Source of the DNA: Lonicera japonica
Taxonomy: Eukaryota > Streptophyta > Magnoliopsida > Dipsacales > Caprifoliaceae
Length of the DNA stretch: 64,000 nucleotides
Direction: 5' to 3'
Assembly: GCA_021464415.1 (NCBI GenBank)
Contig: CM038470.1
Location: forward strand, 12,164,394 to 12,228,393
Shown here: positions 53,842 to 64,000 of the stretch, one piece after another
How positions within the stretch are numbered: the first letter of the stretch is position 1
Layout of the letters: each line of letters begins with the position of its first letter
The notes under the pieces: generated by a model
Seen by the model: the letters and a program-made list of their open reading frames with translations, nothing else
What the model was told of the DNA's origin: nothing
Databases searched by the model: none
Translations under genes and position numbers: made by a program

Positions 53842-56496
53842 TCAAGTTGGAGCATGGATGTTGAATGTGCCCAACTTGCAAACATGTGAATGAAAAGGAC
53901 CCTTTCCAAGAGCTTTAGTGAATGTGTCAGCCACTTGTGTGTGAGACGTAGTGAATTTAGTGACCAACTGGCCAAGCTTGATTTTGTCTCGAACCACATG
54001 GCAATCCATTTCAATGTGTTTAGTTCTCTCATGAAAAACCGGGTTTGTAGCTATATGTAAAGCTGCCTTGTTGTCACAATGCAGATTTATGGGCGACTTA
54101 ATATGAATTCCTAGATCCCTGAATAAAAATCTCAGCCAAGTGAGTTCACATGTTACTGCTGCCATGGCTCGATATTCTGCCTCTGCTGAAGACCTTGAAA
54201 CAGTAGTTTGTTTCTTTGTTTTCCAAGAAATAAGTGAGTCTCCAATGTAAATGCAATATCCGGTTACTGACCTTCTTGTAGTTGAACACCCACCCCAGTC
54301 AGCGTCGCAATAGGCTGTCAGTTCAAAGTTAATTTGTGATGGAAATAGTAGACCTTGTCCCGGTGAACCTTTTAGGTACCTAAGTACTCTTATTGCTGCC
54401 TCGTGATGCAGTTTCCTCGGTTGGCTCATGAACTGACTTAATAAATGGACTGAATATTGGATATCTGGTCTAGATATTGTGAGATATATAAGCTTCCCAA
54501 TTAGCCTTCTATATGCTGATGGATTTTTTAATAGCTCCCCTTGTGAAGGATTCAACTTAAGATTTTGCTCCATTGGAGTAGTAGCAGGTGCAGCTCCCAA
54601 CATTCCTGTTTCATCGAGAAGATCTAGCGCGTATTTTCTCTGTGAGATACATATCCCTAAACGTGATTGTGCAACTTCGATTCCTAAAAAATACTTCAAC
54701 TTGCCCAAATCTTTGATTTTAAATTGTTGACCGAGAAATTGCTTTACTGCTTCAATACCGTCACTATTATTTTCAGTTATTATCATGTCATCAACATAGA
54801 TTAATATAGCAGTAAATGATTTACCTTCCAATTTAGTGAACAATGACTAATCAGCTTTTGATTGCTTGAACCCTGCTTTGCAAATTGCACTTGAAAATTT
54901 TGCGTACCAGTTTCGAGAAGCTTGTTTTAAACCATATAAGGACTTGTTCAGTCGACAAAATAGCTGTTTATTCTCCCCCTGTCGATTGAATCCAGGTGGT
55001 GGTCGCATATAGACTTCTTCAAAGAGATCACCGTGCAAGAAAGCATTTTGAACATCAAGTTGATGGAGAGACCAGTTCTTTGCTGCAGCAACAGAAAGTA
55101 AACACCGTACCGTGACAAGTTTAGCAACGGGAGCAAAGGTCTCATTGTAGTCAAGACCCTCGACCTGAGTATATCCTTTCGCGACTAAACGCGCCTTGTA
55201 CCTCTCAATACTTCCATCGGAGTTGTATTTTATCTTGTAAACCCACTTACATCCGATGGCCTTTTTCCCTGCTGGTAAAGGTGCATAGGTCCATGTATTA
55301 TTTGCTTCCAGTGCTAGAATTTCTTGTCTCATTGCCTCTTCCCATTTCGGGTTACCGGCAGCCTGTTCATAAGTTTCTGGTTCCAATTTATTAGAGATTG
55401 AAGAAACCAAATGAAGATGCGAATGAGACAATTTATTGTATGAAAGGTAATGAGCAAGAGGATATCGTGTACCTCGTTTAGAACCTGGAGTTTATGATGA
55501 CAGGTTGGTGTGAGATAGCAACATAGTGGCACGAGGGCAATAAAAATCCTTGAGCAAGGTAGATGGTTGATGAATTCTGGTTGATCGTCTAAGTGCGGGC
55601 TGTGTTGGCATTTGTTGAGTCTCGAGGAAATTGGGTAATATGTGTGATTCGGGTTCATCGGTCACAGGCAAAGAAGATATATTTGGTTCATCGGGAGATG
55701 GGTTATCCGGTATGTCAATTCCTGGTAGTGGTAAAACTGGGGCATCGGCTTCAGTGGTGGGTGTATCAGATTGATATGGAAATAAAGTTTCATGGAAAAT
55801 AACATCGCGGCTTGCGAACATTTTCTTATTTTCTAAATCCATCACTTTATACGCCTTTTGACCGAAAGGATAACCTAAGAAGAGACATCTTTTGGCTCTA
55901 GAATCAAATTTGTGGATAGGTTTGACATTAGTGGTATAACAGAGACACCCAAACACCTTTAGGTGACTGTAATCTGGAAGTTGTTTGTAGAGTAACTCAT
56001 ATGGTGTCTTTTTGGCAAGGAGAGGTGTGGGAATCCTATTGATTATATGTACAGCCGTGAGGATACTTTCACCCCAAAAATGTAAGGGCAAGTTAGCTTA
56101 GAATCGTAAAGCTCTAGCAATGTTTAGAATGTGTCTATGTTTGCGTTCGGCTACCCCGTTTTGCTGTGGAGTTACGATGCAACTATGTTCAAATAAAACC
56201 CCTTGTTCAAGAAAGAAAAGAAGCATCGAAACAAATTCTTTGCCATTGTCTGTCTTAATTCTTTTGACTTTAGTATTGAACTGTGTTTGAACAAAAGAAC
56301 AGAACGATTTGAGCAGACCTTGAGTTTCTGACTTATAACGCATGAGATAAACCCATGTATACCTAGAATAGTCGTCAATAATGGTCAAAAAATAGAAGGC
56401 ACCAGTAAGTGACGTTACTCTGAAAGCACCCCAAATATCACAATGAATTAACTTAAAACAAGATTTGGTTTTTATTGAACTTAAGCCAATTGACAA
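53842..56496 (-). pseudogene. copia integrase, reverse transcriptase and RNase H, with stops
   Basis: One minus-strand frame runs from 56496 to 53842, interrupted by stops at about 56098, 55492 and 54847. Integrase core: IIDDYSRYTWVYLM and TDNGKEF, then HSCIVTPQQNGVAERKHRHI. Reverse transcriptase: [33 protein letters not shown] and the catalytic YVDDMII just past the 54847 stop. RNase H: TAYCDADWGGC, SRSSAEAEYRAMA and HCDNKAALHIATNPVFHERT. All catalytic motifs remain readable; only the stops break it. Confidence 0.9.
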
Positions 56497-58067
56497 TCTA
56501 GTTTGTTTTGCTCTATGACAAACATCACAAACTTTATGATATCATAAGAAACTCCTAAACTAGACTCCATAAGGTGTTTCATGGGCGAATGAGAAGGATG
56601 TCCAAGCCGTTTATGCCATATGTTATTTGCAAGCGGGTTTTGATTAGGTTGATTGGTTGGTGGCTTTGATATGAGGTAGTATAAACCATTATGCTGCCTC
56701 CCCAAACTAATCGTCTTCCTCGTTTCCAGGTCCTGCAAAGTACAAAAATTTGGGAAGAAGGTAAGTGAACAATTTAAAGCCTTAGTCATCTTACTGACAG
56801 ACAAAAGATTGACACGAAAGCTAGGAACATGTAAAACATCTGAAATTTGGAGTTTAGGATAAATTGTTATGGTTCCAGTATTTGCAATATGGGCCTTTTG
56901 CCCATTTGGTAAACCAACGTAATGATACTTTGGTTTTGACAGTGTCTTAAAAGTGGTTGTTGAGGCTGCAATGTGATCAGTGGCGCCTGTGTCGATAATC
57001 CATTGATTTGGCTCAATTTTCTGAGAACCATTTGCAAAGTAAATTGGAACAAATTGACCTGTTGCATTTGCACGGGGCTGGTCCATACTCTCTGCACTTT
57101 TGTTATCGAGCAAATTCAATAGTTTCAGATATTGCTCTTGCGTGAGAGTGGGTGCCTCTGTGTGAACATTGTTGGCCATTAAATGATCTGACTTCTTGGC
57201 ATCTCCATTATCAGCCTTTTTGTTGTATTTATGACCTGACGGAAATCCATGTATATAGTAGCATTTGTCAACTGTGTGATTAGTTCCATTATAATGCGTG
57301 CAATGAAGCTTGGCCCTTCCTTTTAGTTGTGCGTTACCTCCTCCTTGCTTTCTTGTATGCGTCGTCATCATCACTTCCTTTGATGTAGTGATGTCTCTCT
57401 GTTGTTCTTCTTACAAAACCATGGAATAAATTTTTCCAATGGGAGGTAATGGATGCATCAACAAAATCTAACCACGAATTGCTGAATAAGTGTTATTCAA
57501 CCCCATCAAGAACTGCATTACCTTATTCAACTCTTCTCATTCAAAAATCTTTGAGCTTGCATTGCATGTGCACACCGGAAGATCACTATGAGATGAGAGT
57601 TCATCCCATAACCCCTTCATTTTGGAGAAGTAAACTGTGACAGACATGGTCTCTTAGCGTAAAGAGACAATCTCTCTTTGTAACTAAAAAATTCTTGGAG
57701 CATTGTTTTGAGCAAAACGATCCTTTAAATCTGCCCAAACAGCCGAAGCTAGCTCCGTGTAGATAACGCTGTCTGATAGTGAGGAATCAATAGAGTTCAA
57801 AATCCATGATAGTACCATATCATTGCATCTCTGCCAAGCTGCAAATTTTTCATCATCTTTAGAAGGTTTTTTGATATAGCCATTTATGAACCCTGTCTTA
57901 TTTTTAGCATTGAGTGCAATACTCATAGACTTGCTCCAGGTTGCATAGTTGTCGCCATTTAGTTGTTTGGAGACTAGATTAACCCCTGGATAATCAGAGG
58001 AATACAAATAAAATGGATCGGAGGTGTCTCCGACAAAGTTCGTGACTGTCTGCTTTTCTCCACTCAT
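56481..58067 (-). pseudogene. copia gag and protease region, interrupted
   Basis: Gag opens at 58067 (MSGEKQTVTNFVGD) with the copia gag signature LNGDNYATWSKSMSIALNAK and stops at 57684. The same frame resumes at 57374 with a zinc knuckle whose second cysteine is Tyr (CTHYNGTNHTVDKC), then the protease site WIIDTGATDHIAAS and the pre-integrase segment NIWHKRLGHPSHSPMKHL. The frame is lost near 56485. The mutated knuckle ligand and the stops mean no working gag-protease. Confidence 0.85.
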
Positions 58068-58140
58068 GATGTATGATCAATAAGTGATAAAATGCTATTA
58101 TATAATTAGAAAAAAATTTCCAGATGTTGCTCTGATACCA

Positions 58141-58441
58141 TGAAATTTTTTGATAATTACTGGAAAAGAAAGAATGGAATTAAAGGAGAAATATGCTCTA
58201 CTTTATTAATCTGAAAATATAGAATGCATCTACAAATATTTATATGTAAAAGTTTACATAGGTGATATACGCAAAGTAACTAATTTAAAATTTAAAGTAC
58301 AGCAGTTCCTATAATCTTGGGATATCACATCCACTGAGTCAACTCCATTACTTTTGGGTTGTTGCTGCAACTGAATTTAGCTCCTATAATTATGCCATTC
58401 TTCAATCTTTCTGTTATGAATTCATTCACATTAATTTAACA
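58141..58441 (-). repeat. 5' LTR of the copia element
   Basis: Intact TG...CA limits. The primer site follows directly at 58140 and below, and the TGAAT duplication is at 58442-58446. Confidence 0.92.
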
Positions 58442-58589
58442 TGAATTGAGCTCCACCACCAACTTGTCAAGTAGTTTATGAATCAACTTTTAACTTAACT
58501 AGTTAATAACTCATGCGATGCATGGGTGTTTAATAATTATGTAATTTTAGTAGCATTTGTCTTAAATTTTTTATCAAATAATTCACTTA

Positions 58590-59214
58590 TGTGGGGGCAT
58601 GCTTTTAGTATTCTCTTGTGGGCCGAATTGGCCTTAGAATTTTCTTATGGGCCGAATGGGAAGGACGATATCCAACTATTATAAAAGATAGAAAATATTA
58701 CAAATGAAGCCTAACAACGTAAGAGGCAATATAGAATATTTGTCGAGTAAAAGCAATAGCGCGCTAGCCGAGCAAAAGGGACAACCGCAGAATAAGAGAT
58801 GATCGACTTAAGAAAGGTTCCCGACATACAGATAGAGAATATGCTGATATAGGCCTCCTAACCAATGATAAAATGACACATATGATGATATAGCACGATG
58901 AATGATTACTGCAAGAACAAATGATAAAGTGAAACGTGTAAAGTGCAAAGAAGTTAGTTACAACAAATATGCCTCCCTCACATGGAAGAAGGGGAGGAAT
59001 GCCACGGGGACCACAAGGCATACCTTGGATAGTCATTTTACTCGTGACCTAATCCAGCTTGGGGAGCACGAAATACAAATCTATAAATAGAAAAGGATAC
59101 TTTCTGGAAAAGGAGGAGAAAAATTGATAGAAACCCTACCAAAAAGCTAAATCCAATTACCATCTCTATCAGCTTGGGCCGGACCTGCTCTAGTACACAA
59201 ACACACCACCCACA
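58590..59214 (+). mobile_element. 5' LTR of a Tat-type Ty3/gypsy element
   Basis: The right limit is set by CACCCACA followed at 59216 by TTGGCGCCGTCTGTGGGAAA, the sequence that follows the LTR in plant Tat elements. The left limit, TGTGGGGGCATGC, is inferred from the TG start and a change in sequence character after the copia element. The partner LTR is outside the window, so the left edge is approximate. Confidence 0.55.
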
Positions 59215-59399
59215 ATTGGCGCCGTCTGTGGGAAATTGCAATAAAAAGCTGTTTCTCATTTTTCGGTAATTGGATTTCTGCTTTTTTATTATCTCTCCGT
59301 GTTCTTCAAACTCTGTTATTCATTTTTTGCCATTTTTCTTCTAATTGTCTTACTTGATTCAAAATCTGGTACAAAGTCCTTTGTCGTAACTGTTTAAAA

Positions 59400-61684
59400 A
59401 TGGTTCAAACTAGAAGCCATCAGATTAGTGAGAATTCAAACGTAGTCCCTGTTGTAAATCCAAATCCCAACCCAAATATGAACCTGAATACAAATAGACC
59501 TAAAGTTATAGTACCGAGGCAACCTAATCTAAATCATTCCCATACTTATTCATCCAATAACCTTTATGATCCCAACTATCCTTAAAGGGATGCTAATATT
59601 TTTAATGAATCTTCCGCAATGGCTAAATTACAGCGAGAAAATGAAATAATGTCACAACTCCTTAAGGAATAAATGCTTAAGAAGGTGGTACATGAACCAT
59701 TCAAATTGGCTAAATTGAGGGAAGCTGAGACTGAGGTCTCTTCCTCGAATGATAAGTATAATGAGGTTAATTCGTAAAGAAAGTTTAATGAAGGTGTTGT
59801 TGATGAAAAGAAACGCCAAGCCAGTCCTAATCGGTCAGGACATCATAGTGTTTTCGAACGTTTGGGAACAAGAGGAGTTTGTAAGCCTAATAGGGTGACC
59901 AAGTCAATACAGGTAGTAGAAGGGAAGGAAAACCCGTTGAACAATTGGGCAGAGAAAGATTTACGAAAGTTAATTCATTCAGCTATAGCCGATAAGACAG
60001 AGGATGAGAAGTCGGCTGCAAAATTAGCAAGGAGAGCTTTGGGAGAAGATCACGGTTTCCCGTTTACTGAACGCATTCAGAATGCGCCACCTCCGAAGAA
60101 ATTTGGACAGCCGAAGTTCAATATATATGACGGCCGATCTGATCCAGCCGACTATGTTCGTCACTACAAGCAAGTTATGGCTTATTGGAGAGGTGAGTAA
60201 GCTCTCATGTGCAGGATGTTCCTAGTCAGTTTAGGGGACACTGCGCTTAGGTGGTCTGATAAGCTACCTCCCGCAAAGATTGATAGTTTCAGAGAGCTGT
60301 CCGAGTAATTCACTGCTCGATTCATTACCAATAGTAGAATGATTAAGGGTCACGAAGCTCTAACCCAACTTAGGAAGAAACAAAGTGAAACCCTGCATGA
60401 GTATTCTCAACGGTATTTTAAATTGTATCAAGAAACTGAAGACTGTGATCCAAGATTCGCTCTCAGTACCTTCAAGTTTGGTTTGCCATACGACATCAAT
60501 GGTATCTACAATGACCTAACGCACTGACCTCCCAAAACGTTCAATGATTTACTCGTTCGAGTTAACGAATTCTCAAGGGTGGAAGACAATGATAAGGCCA
60601 TAAACAAGCAACAGGGGTTTAAAAGGGACAGAAATGGGAGTGGCGATCGAAAGGATGACAATCAGGATAAGAAGAATAAAAGGGATAGTGATCGAAAAGA
60701 CAATGATGATGATAACAAGAAATTAAATGCTTTCAAAGGCGTGAATACGGTGTTTAATAAGCCCATCCAAATCATGCAGGAGATTAAAAATGAAGAGTTT
60801 TTTAAATGGCCGAGGCCTATGTTCGGCGACCTCAAAACACGAAATTCCGCACTTAAATGTTCCTATCATAAGGATCACGGACATATGACAGAAACTTGCA
60901 TGACTTTGAAATAATTTTTGGAGGAATTGGTCGAACAAGGCCGATTATCTAAGTATGTGAAGCGTGATGAGGTAAAATCAAATGAGTAACCAAGACTGGC
61001 CAAGAAGAAGCGTACTTCAGCTTAAACAGCCAAACCTGTTGTTGGGATAATTGAAGCTATACACGGTGTTGTTAATAGGTTAGAAGCGACAAAGAACCAT
61101 TTGTGAGCGCATTTGGCTCGAGCAAAATTATTGGCAGAGGCTCATCCGATTAAAGAAGTTATGTCAATATTGGCTCATCTGAAACGGGATCGGGAGAATA
61201 ATGTGGTCTATCAGTTGTCCTTCTCAGAAGAAGATTTGGACGGGGTAGATGTTCCCCATAACGATGCTTTGGTTATAATGGCCAATATCTGCAACTTTGA
61301 TGTCAAACGAGTTTCAATTGACCCGGGCAGCTCTTCTGAGGTGATGTATTTGAAAGCCTCCAATGAATTGAAACCGTTCATTTCAAGCAAGCATATTCGG
61401 CAAGTGGATTCCCCAATTTACAGCTTCAGCAGTGACGCAGTCTGGACGATTTGTATTGTCAGTATTCCGGTCCGAAGTGGAGAAATGATAGTAGTAACAG
61501 ATTTTTTCGTAATGAATACTGAGTCTCCATACAATGCTTTGCTTGGCCAAAATTGGCTTGGGGAAATGAGAGCCGTCGCCTCACCTTTTCATCAAAAACT
61601 AAAGTTTCCTACTCCTAAAGGGGTGTGTGTAGTTCGAGGTAAGCAAGATGATGCAAGATACTGTTTTAATTTGGCAGTCAAATG
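59400..61684 (+). pseudogene. Tat-type gag-protease frame with many in-frame stops
   Basis: A single frame stays in register from MVQTRSHQISENSN at 59400 to about 61684 but contains around ten stops (for example 59583, 60198, 60525, 60912). Gag core: FGQPKFNIYDGRSDPADYVR and, after 60339, LRKKQSETLHEYSQRYFKLY. A charged Asp/Lys/Arg tract (60580-60720) precedes a His/Cys segment CSYHKDHGHMTETC. The protease region begins near 61260 and keeps IDPGSSSEVMYLK, the D-x-GSS type active site, and NALLGQNWL. Nearly every stop could arise by a single C-to-T change from Gln or Arg codons. Confidence 0.85.
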
Positions 61685-61904
61685 ATCGTTATTGGAAACG
61701 AAGGAAACAACCCACTTTGAGTAGGCTAAATCTGCTGAGCAAAATAACGAAGAAACAGGAAAAGAAAGTGATGCGCCCGAACCTTCGAATCAGAAGAAGG
61801 GCAAGGAACATAAGCAATAGCAATCAAAGTGCGGTCCCCCTGTGGATGGTGGGGTCAGGAGATGACCAGAAGAAAGGGTTTTCGAAGACCTAGTTAAAGT
61901 CCCC

Positions 61905-63300
61905 GCATTAGAAGGATCAAGTGATGGAGAAAAATATTTTTTGATCGACAGCAGTCTGACAGCAGAACAAAGGCAAGATCTCACCGAATTTTTCAGGAAG
62001 AATGTTGATGTGTTCGCCTGGCAACCCTATGATATGCCAGGAATATCGGTAAATGTAATGTGCCACAAGTTGCTTTCAAGACGATTAAACAAAAACCGCG
62101 CTGGGTGTCACCTGAAAAGGCTATAGCTGAGGAAGAAGAAGTCCAAAAATTGCTTACGGCTGAAACTATATGGGAAACTGATTTTTCGGAATGGATTTCT
62201 AACCCGGTGGTAGTTAAAAAGAAGAACGAAAAATGGAGGGTATGTATTGACTTCACTGATTTGAACAAAGCTTGCCCCAAAGATATCTTTTCAATGCCCA
62301 GAATCGATCAGCTGGTAGACTCGGTAGCTGGTCATCAAAGGTTTAGCTTCCTTGACGCGTATTCGGGGTACCATCAGATTCCATTGTCCAGATCGGACCA
62401 AGAGTGTACTGCTTTCATCACCACGATGGGATTGTATTGCTACAAAGTCATGCCTTTCGGCCTTAAGAATGCAGGAGCCACTTACCAACGATTGGTTACA
62501 AAAATATTTCGTGACGAAATCGGCAAATCCATGAAAGTCTATGTGGATGACATGTTGGTGAAAAGTAAGCAGAAAGTTGATCATATTAAAGACTTGGGCA
62601 AAATTTTCGGGATTCTGAGACATTACAAGATGAAGCTGAACGCTGAGAAATGTACATTCGGGGTTGGTTCGGGAAAGTTCTTGGGTTTTCTGGTCAATTG
62701 CCGAGGAATTGAAGCCAATCCAGAAAGGTGCAAGCAATCGTCAATATTCAGAAGCCGACAAACCTAAAAGAGCTACAAAAACTCACGGGTATGATCGCTG
62801 GTCTGAATCGATTTATTTCAAAGTGTTATGATAAATGCATGCCTTTGTTCAAATATTTGAAAAGAACGAAAAAGTTTGTATGGACCTCAAAATGTGATCA
62901 AGCTCTTGACGAGCTAAAACAATACCTCGACAGCCTACCATTGATATATATCCTTGATCCCCATGAGCAGCTTTATATGTATTTAGCTTCTTCTGATCGA
63001 GCAGTAAGTTCGGCCATAATCAGAGAACATGAAAATGTGCAAAAGCCCGTATATTTTACAAGTTAATGCTTGATAGGACCATAATTGAATTATTTGCCTC
63101 TGAAAAAACTTGTATTAGCTTTAATCACAACATCCAGGAAATTGAGGTATTATTTCGACGCCTATCCAATCAAAGTGCTCACTAACAGCCTGATCAAGGT
63201 AGCTTTTAGGAAAGTCGATTTATCCGATCGAATGGAAAATAGTCCGTTGAGTTGGGAAGATTTCATATCGAGTATGTACCGAGGATAGCTATTAAGGGGC
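61905..63300 (+). pseudogene. Tat-type reverse transcriptase and RNase H, frame-shifted
   Basis: The leader segment DVFAWQPYDMPGI (near 62005) precedes a frame change. RT then reads openly from 62060 to 62767, with KWRVCIDFTDLNKACPKD, RFSFLDAYSGYHQIPLS, MPFGLKNAGATYQRLV and the catalytic YVDDMLVKS. Another shift near 62730 leads to the connection and first RNase H: LTGMIAGLNRFISKCYDKCM, YLASSDRAVSSAIIREHE and, after a stop at 63064, ALITTSRKLRYYFDAYPI. At least two frame changes and one stop break the polyprotein. Confidence 0.85.
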
Positions 63301-63364
63301 AGGTACTTGCTGATTTTATTGCCGAGTTCACGGGGAATGTTAAAGTTGCGACGAAAACCAGTCA

Positions 63365-63874
63365 TTGGCCCCAATTGGGGGGCAAAATTATGATGATGAA
63401 ATGACCGAATATAAAGAATCTGAGCCGATCATAAAGTTCGCATATGCTAGAAATCCAGTTTCCTGGCTCTTGAATATTGATGGATCATCAATGATTGGTG
63501 GTTCTGGTGTGGGCATCGTATTCAAAACTCCGGAAGGAGAGATCATTGAACAGGCAATTCAGTTAGGTTTTAAAGCAAGCAACAACGAGGCCGAGTATGA
63601 AGCCTTGATACTGGGTATGAAAAGGGCCACGCAGCTGGAAATTCAGGATTTGATAATTAATTGTGACTCTCAATTTGTGGCAAATCAGTTGACCGGGGAA
63701 TATGCAGCGAAGAACGAGCGAATGGCAACATATATGAACTTGGCTCGAAGAATGATGAAAAAATTTAATTCGGTGTACATCGAAAGGTTCCCCAGAATAA
63801 ATAATTCATATGCAGATGCCTTGGCAACTCTGGCTTCAGCAATAGATTCAAAAGAAAACGAACAGTGGAAGTAG
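63365..63874 (+). pseudogene. second (archaeal-like) RNase H domain of the Tat element
   Basis: Open over 169 codons, with the RNase H pattern NIDGSSMIGGSGVGIVFKTP, then SNNEAEYEALILGMKRA, then NCDSQFVANQLTGEY and NSYADALATLAS, so the four acidic catalytic positions (D, E, D, D) are present. An additional RNase H after the usual one is a known hallmark of the Tat lineage. The frame ends at a stop at 63872. The sequence after it (to 64000) should lead to the integrase, which lies outside the window. Confidence 0.8.
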
Positions 63875-64000
63875 AATTTGTGCTAAAGCCGAGGATAGAG
63901 ATTGACATACAACCGATAGTGTGCAACATTGAAGCCAACTTGAGCGTTAGTTAGATGAATCCAATCATTGATTATTTGAAAGACGGGTCGTTGCCGAATG

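Larger units (their letters stand above)
53535..58441 (-). mobile_element. full-length Ty1/copia retrotransposon
   Basis: A 4.9-kb element on the minus strand. LTRs of about 300 bp lie at 53535-53834 and 58141-58441. The target duplication is TGAAT at 53530-53534 and 58442-58446. Inside the 5' LTR, on the minus strand, is TGGTATCAGAGCAAC (58126-58140), the initiator-tRNA primer site. A polypurine tract GAGGGGGAG abuts the 3' LTR (53835-53843). By eye the LTRs differ at about ten sites, all transitions, plus a small change at the inner AT run, so the insertion is moderately young. The gene order gag, protease, integrase, RT, RNase H is that of copia. Stops and at least one frame change make it non-autonomous. 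Confidence 0.95.

Overview
This is nuclear DNA from a flowering plant, most likely a eudicot. It is AT-rich, its genes are split by GT-AG introns, and the space between and inside them is filled with plant-type transposons. I could not name the species. The window holds three apparently intact host genes, one recently broken host gene, one small gene relic, and a dense layer of mobile elements.

Layout. Positions 1-300 look like the promoter and leader of a minus-strand gene lying to the left. A type 1 Ser/Thr protein phosphatase gene (PP1/TOPP, minus strand, 3 coding exons, 308 codons) spans 3636-8833. Its introns carry a solo LTR, a hAT-type element and a 5'-truncated LINE-like insert. From 9 to 22 kb lies a transposon-rich gap with a Ty3/gypsy gag remnant, a decayed Ty1/copia element and MITEs. 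DAR2, a ubiquitin-interacting, LIM and zinc-peptidase protein (plus strand, 11 coding exons, 475 codons), spans 22536-28304. Tail to tail with it is a mitochondrial carrier gene (minus strand, 7 exons, 353 codons, 29594-37350). Between 39 and 42 kb is a cluster of non-autonomous DNA elements. An NPF5-type (NRT1/PTR) transporter gene (minus strand, 42397-50679) has four recognisable exons but three separate lesions. Its first intron, about 5.7 kb, contains fold-back elements, one with a hAT element nested inside it. At 52.4-52.7 kb is a relic of a PPPDE (DeSI-like) thiol-peptidase gene. A full-length Ty1/copia element with matched LTRs and target duplications occupies 53535-58441 (minus strand). 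A Tat-type Ty3/gypsy element with two RNase H domains runs from about 58590 off the right edge (plus strand).

The host genes do not form a pathway. As I recall, their order is old: DAR2 and TOPP4 are neighbours in Arabidopsis (At2g39830/At2g39840), and the mitochondrial carrier and NPF5 genes are near-neighbours twice there (At2g37890/At2g37900 and At3g53940/At3g53960). The window therefore appears to join two conserved gene pairs.

The most unusual signal is a set of fold-back elements with long terminal inverted repeats. Three have perfect 8-bp target duplications (39222-40155, 48205-48497, 48791-50215); a fourth, at about 46699-47758, is interrupted by a hAT insertion. Their centres carry rows of short palindromes (about 20-27 bp), and each element uses a different palindrome core. 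I do not recognise this architecture as a named family. Two hAT-type elements (5472-6415 and 46893-47678) also share a distinctive GCCTAGGCGC-rich subterminal zone.
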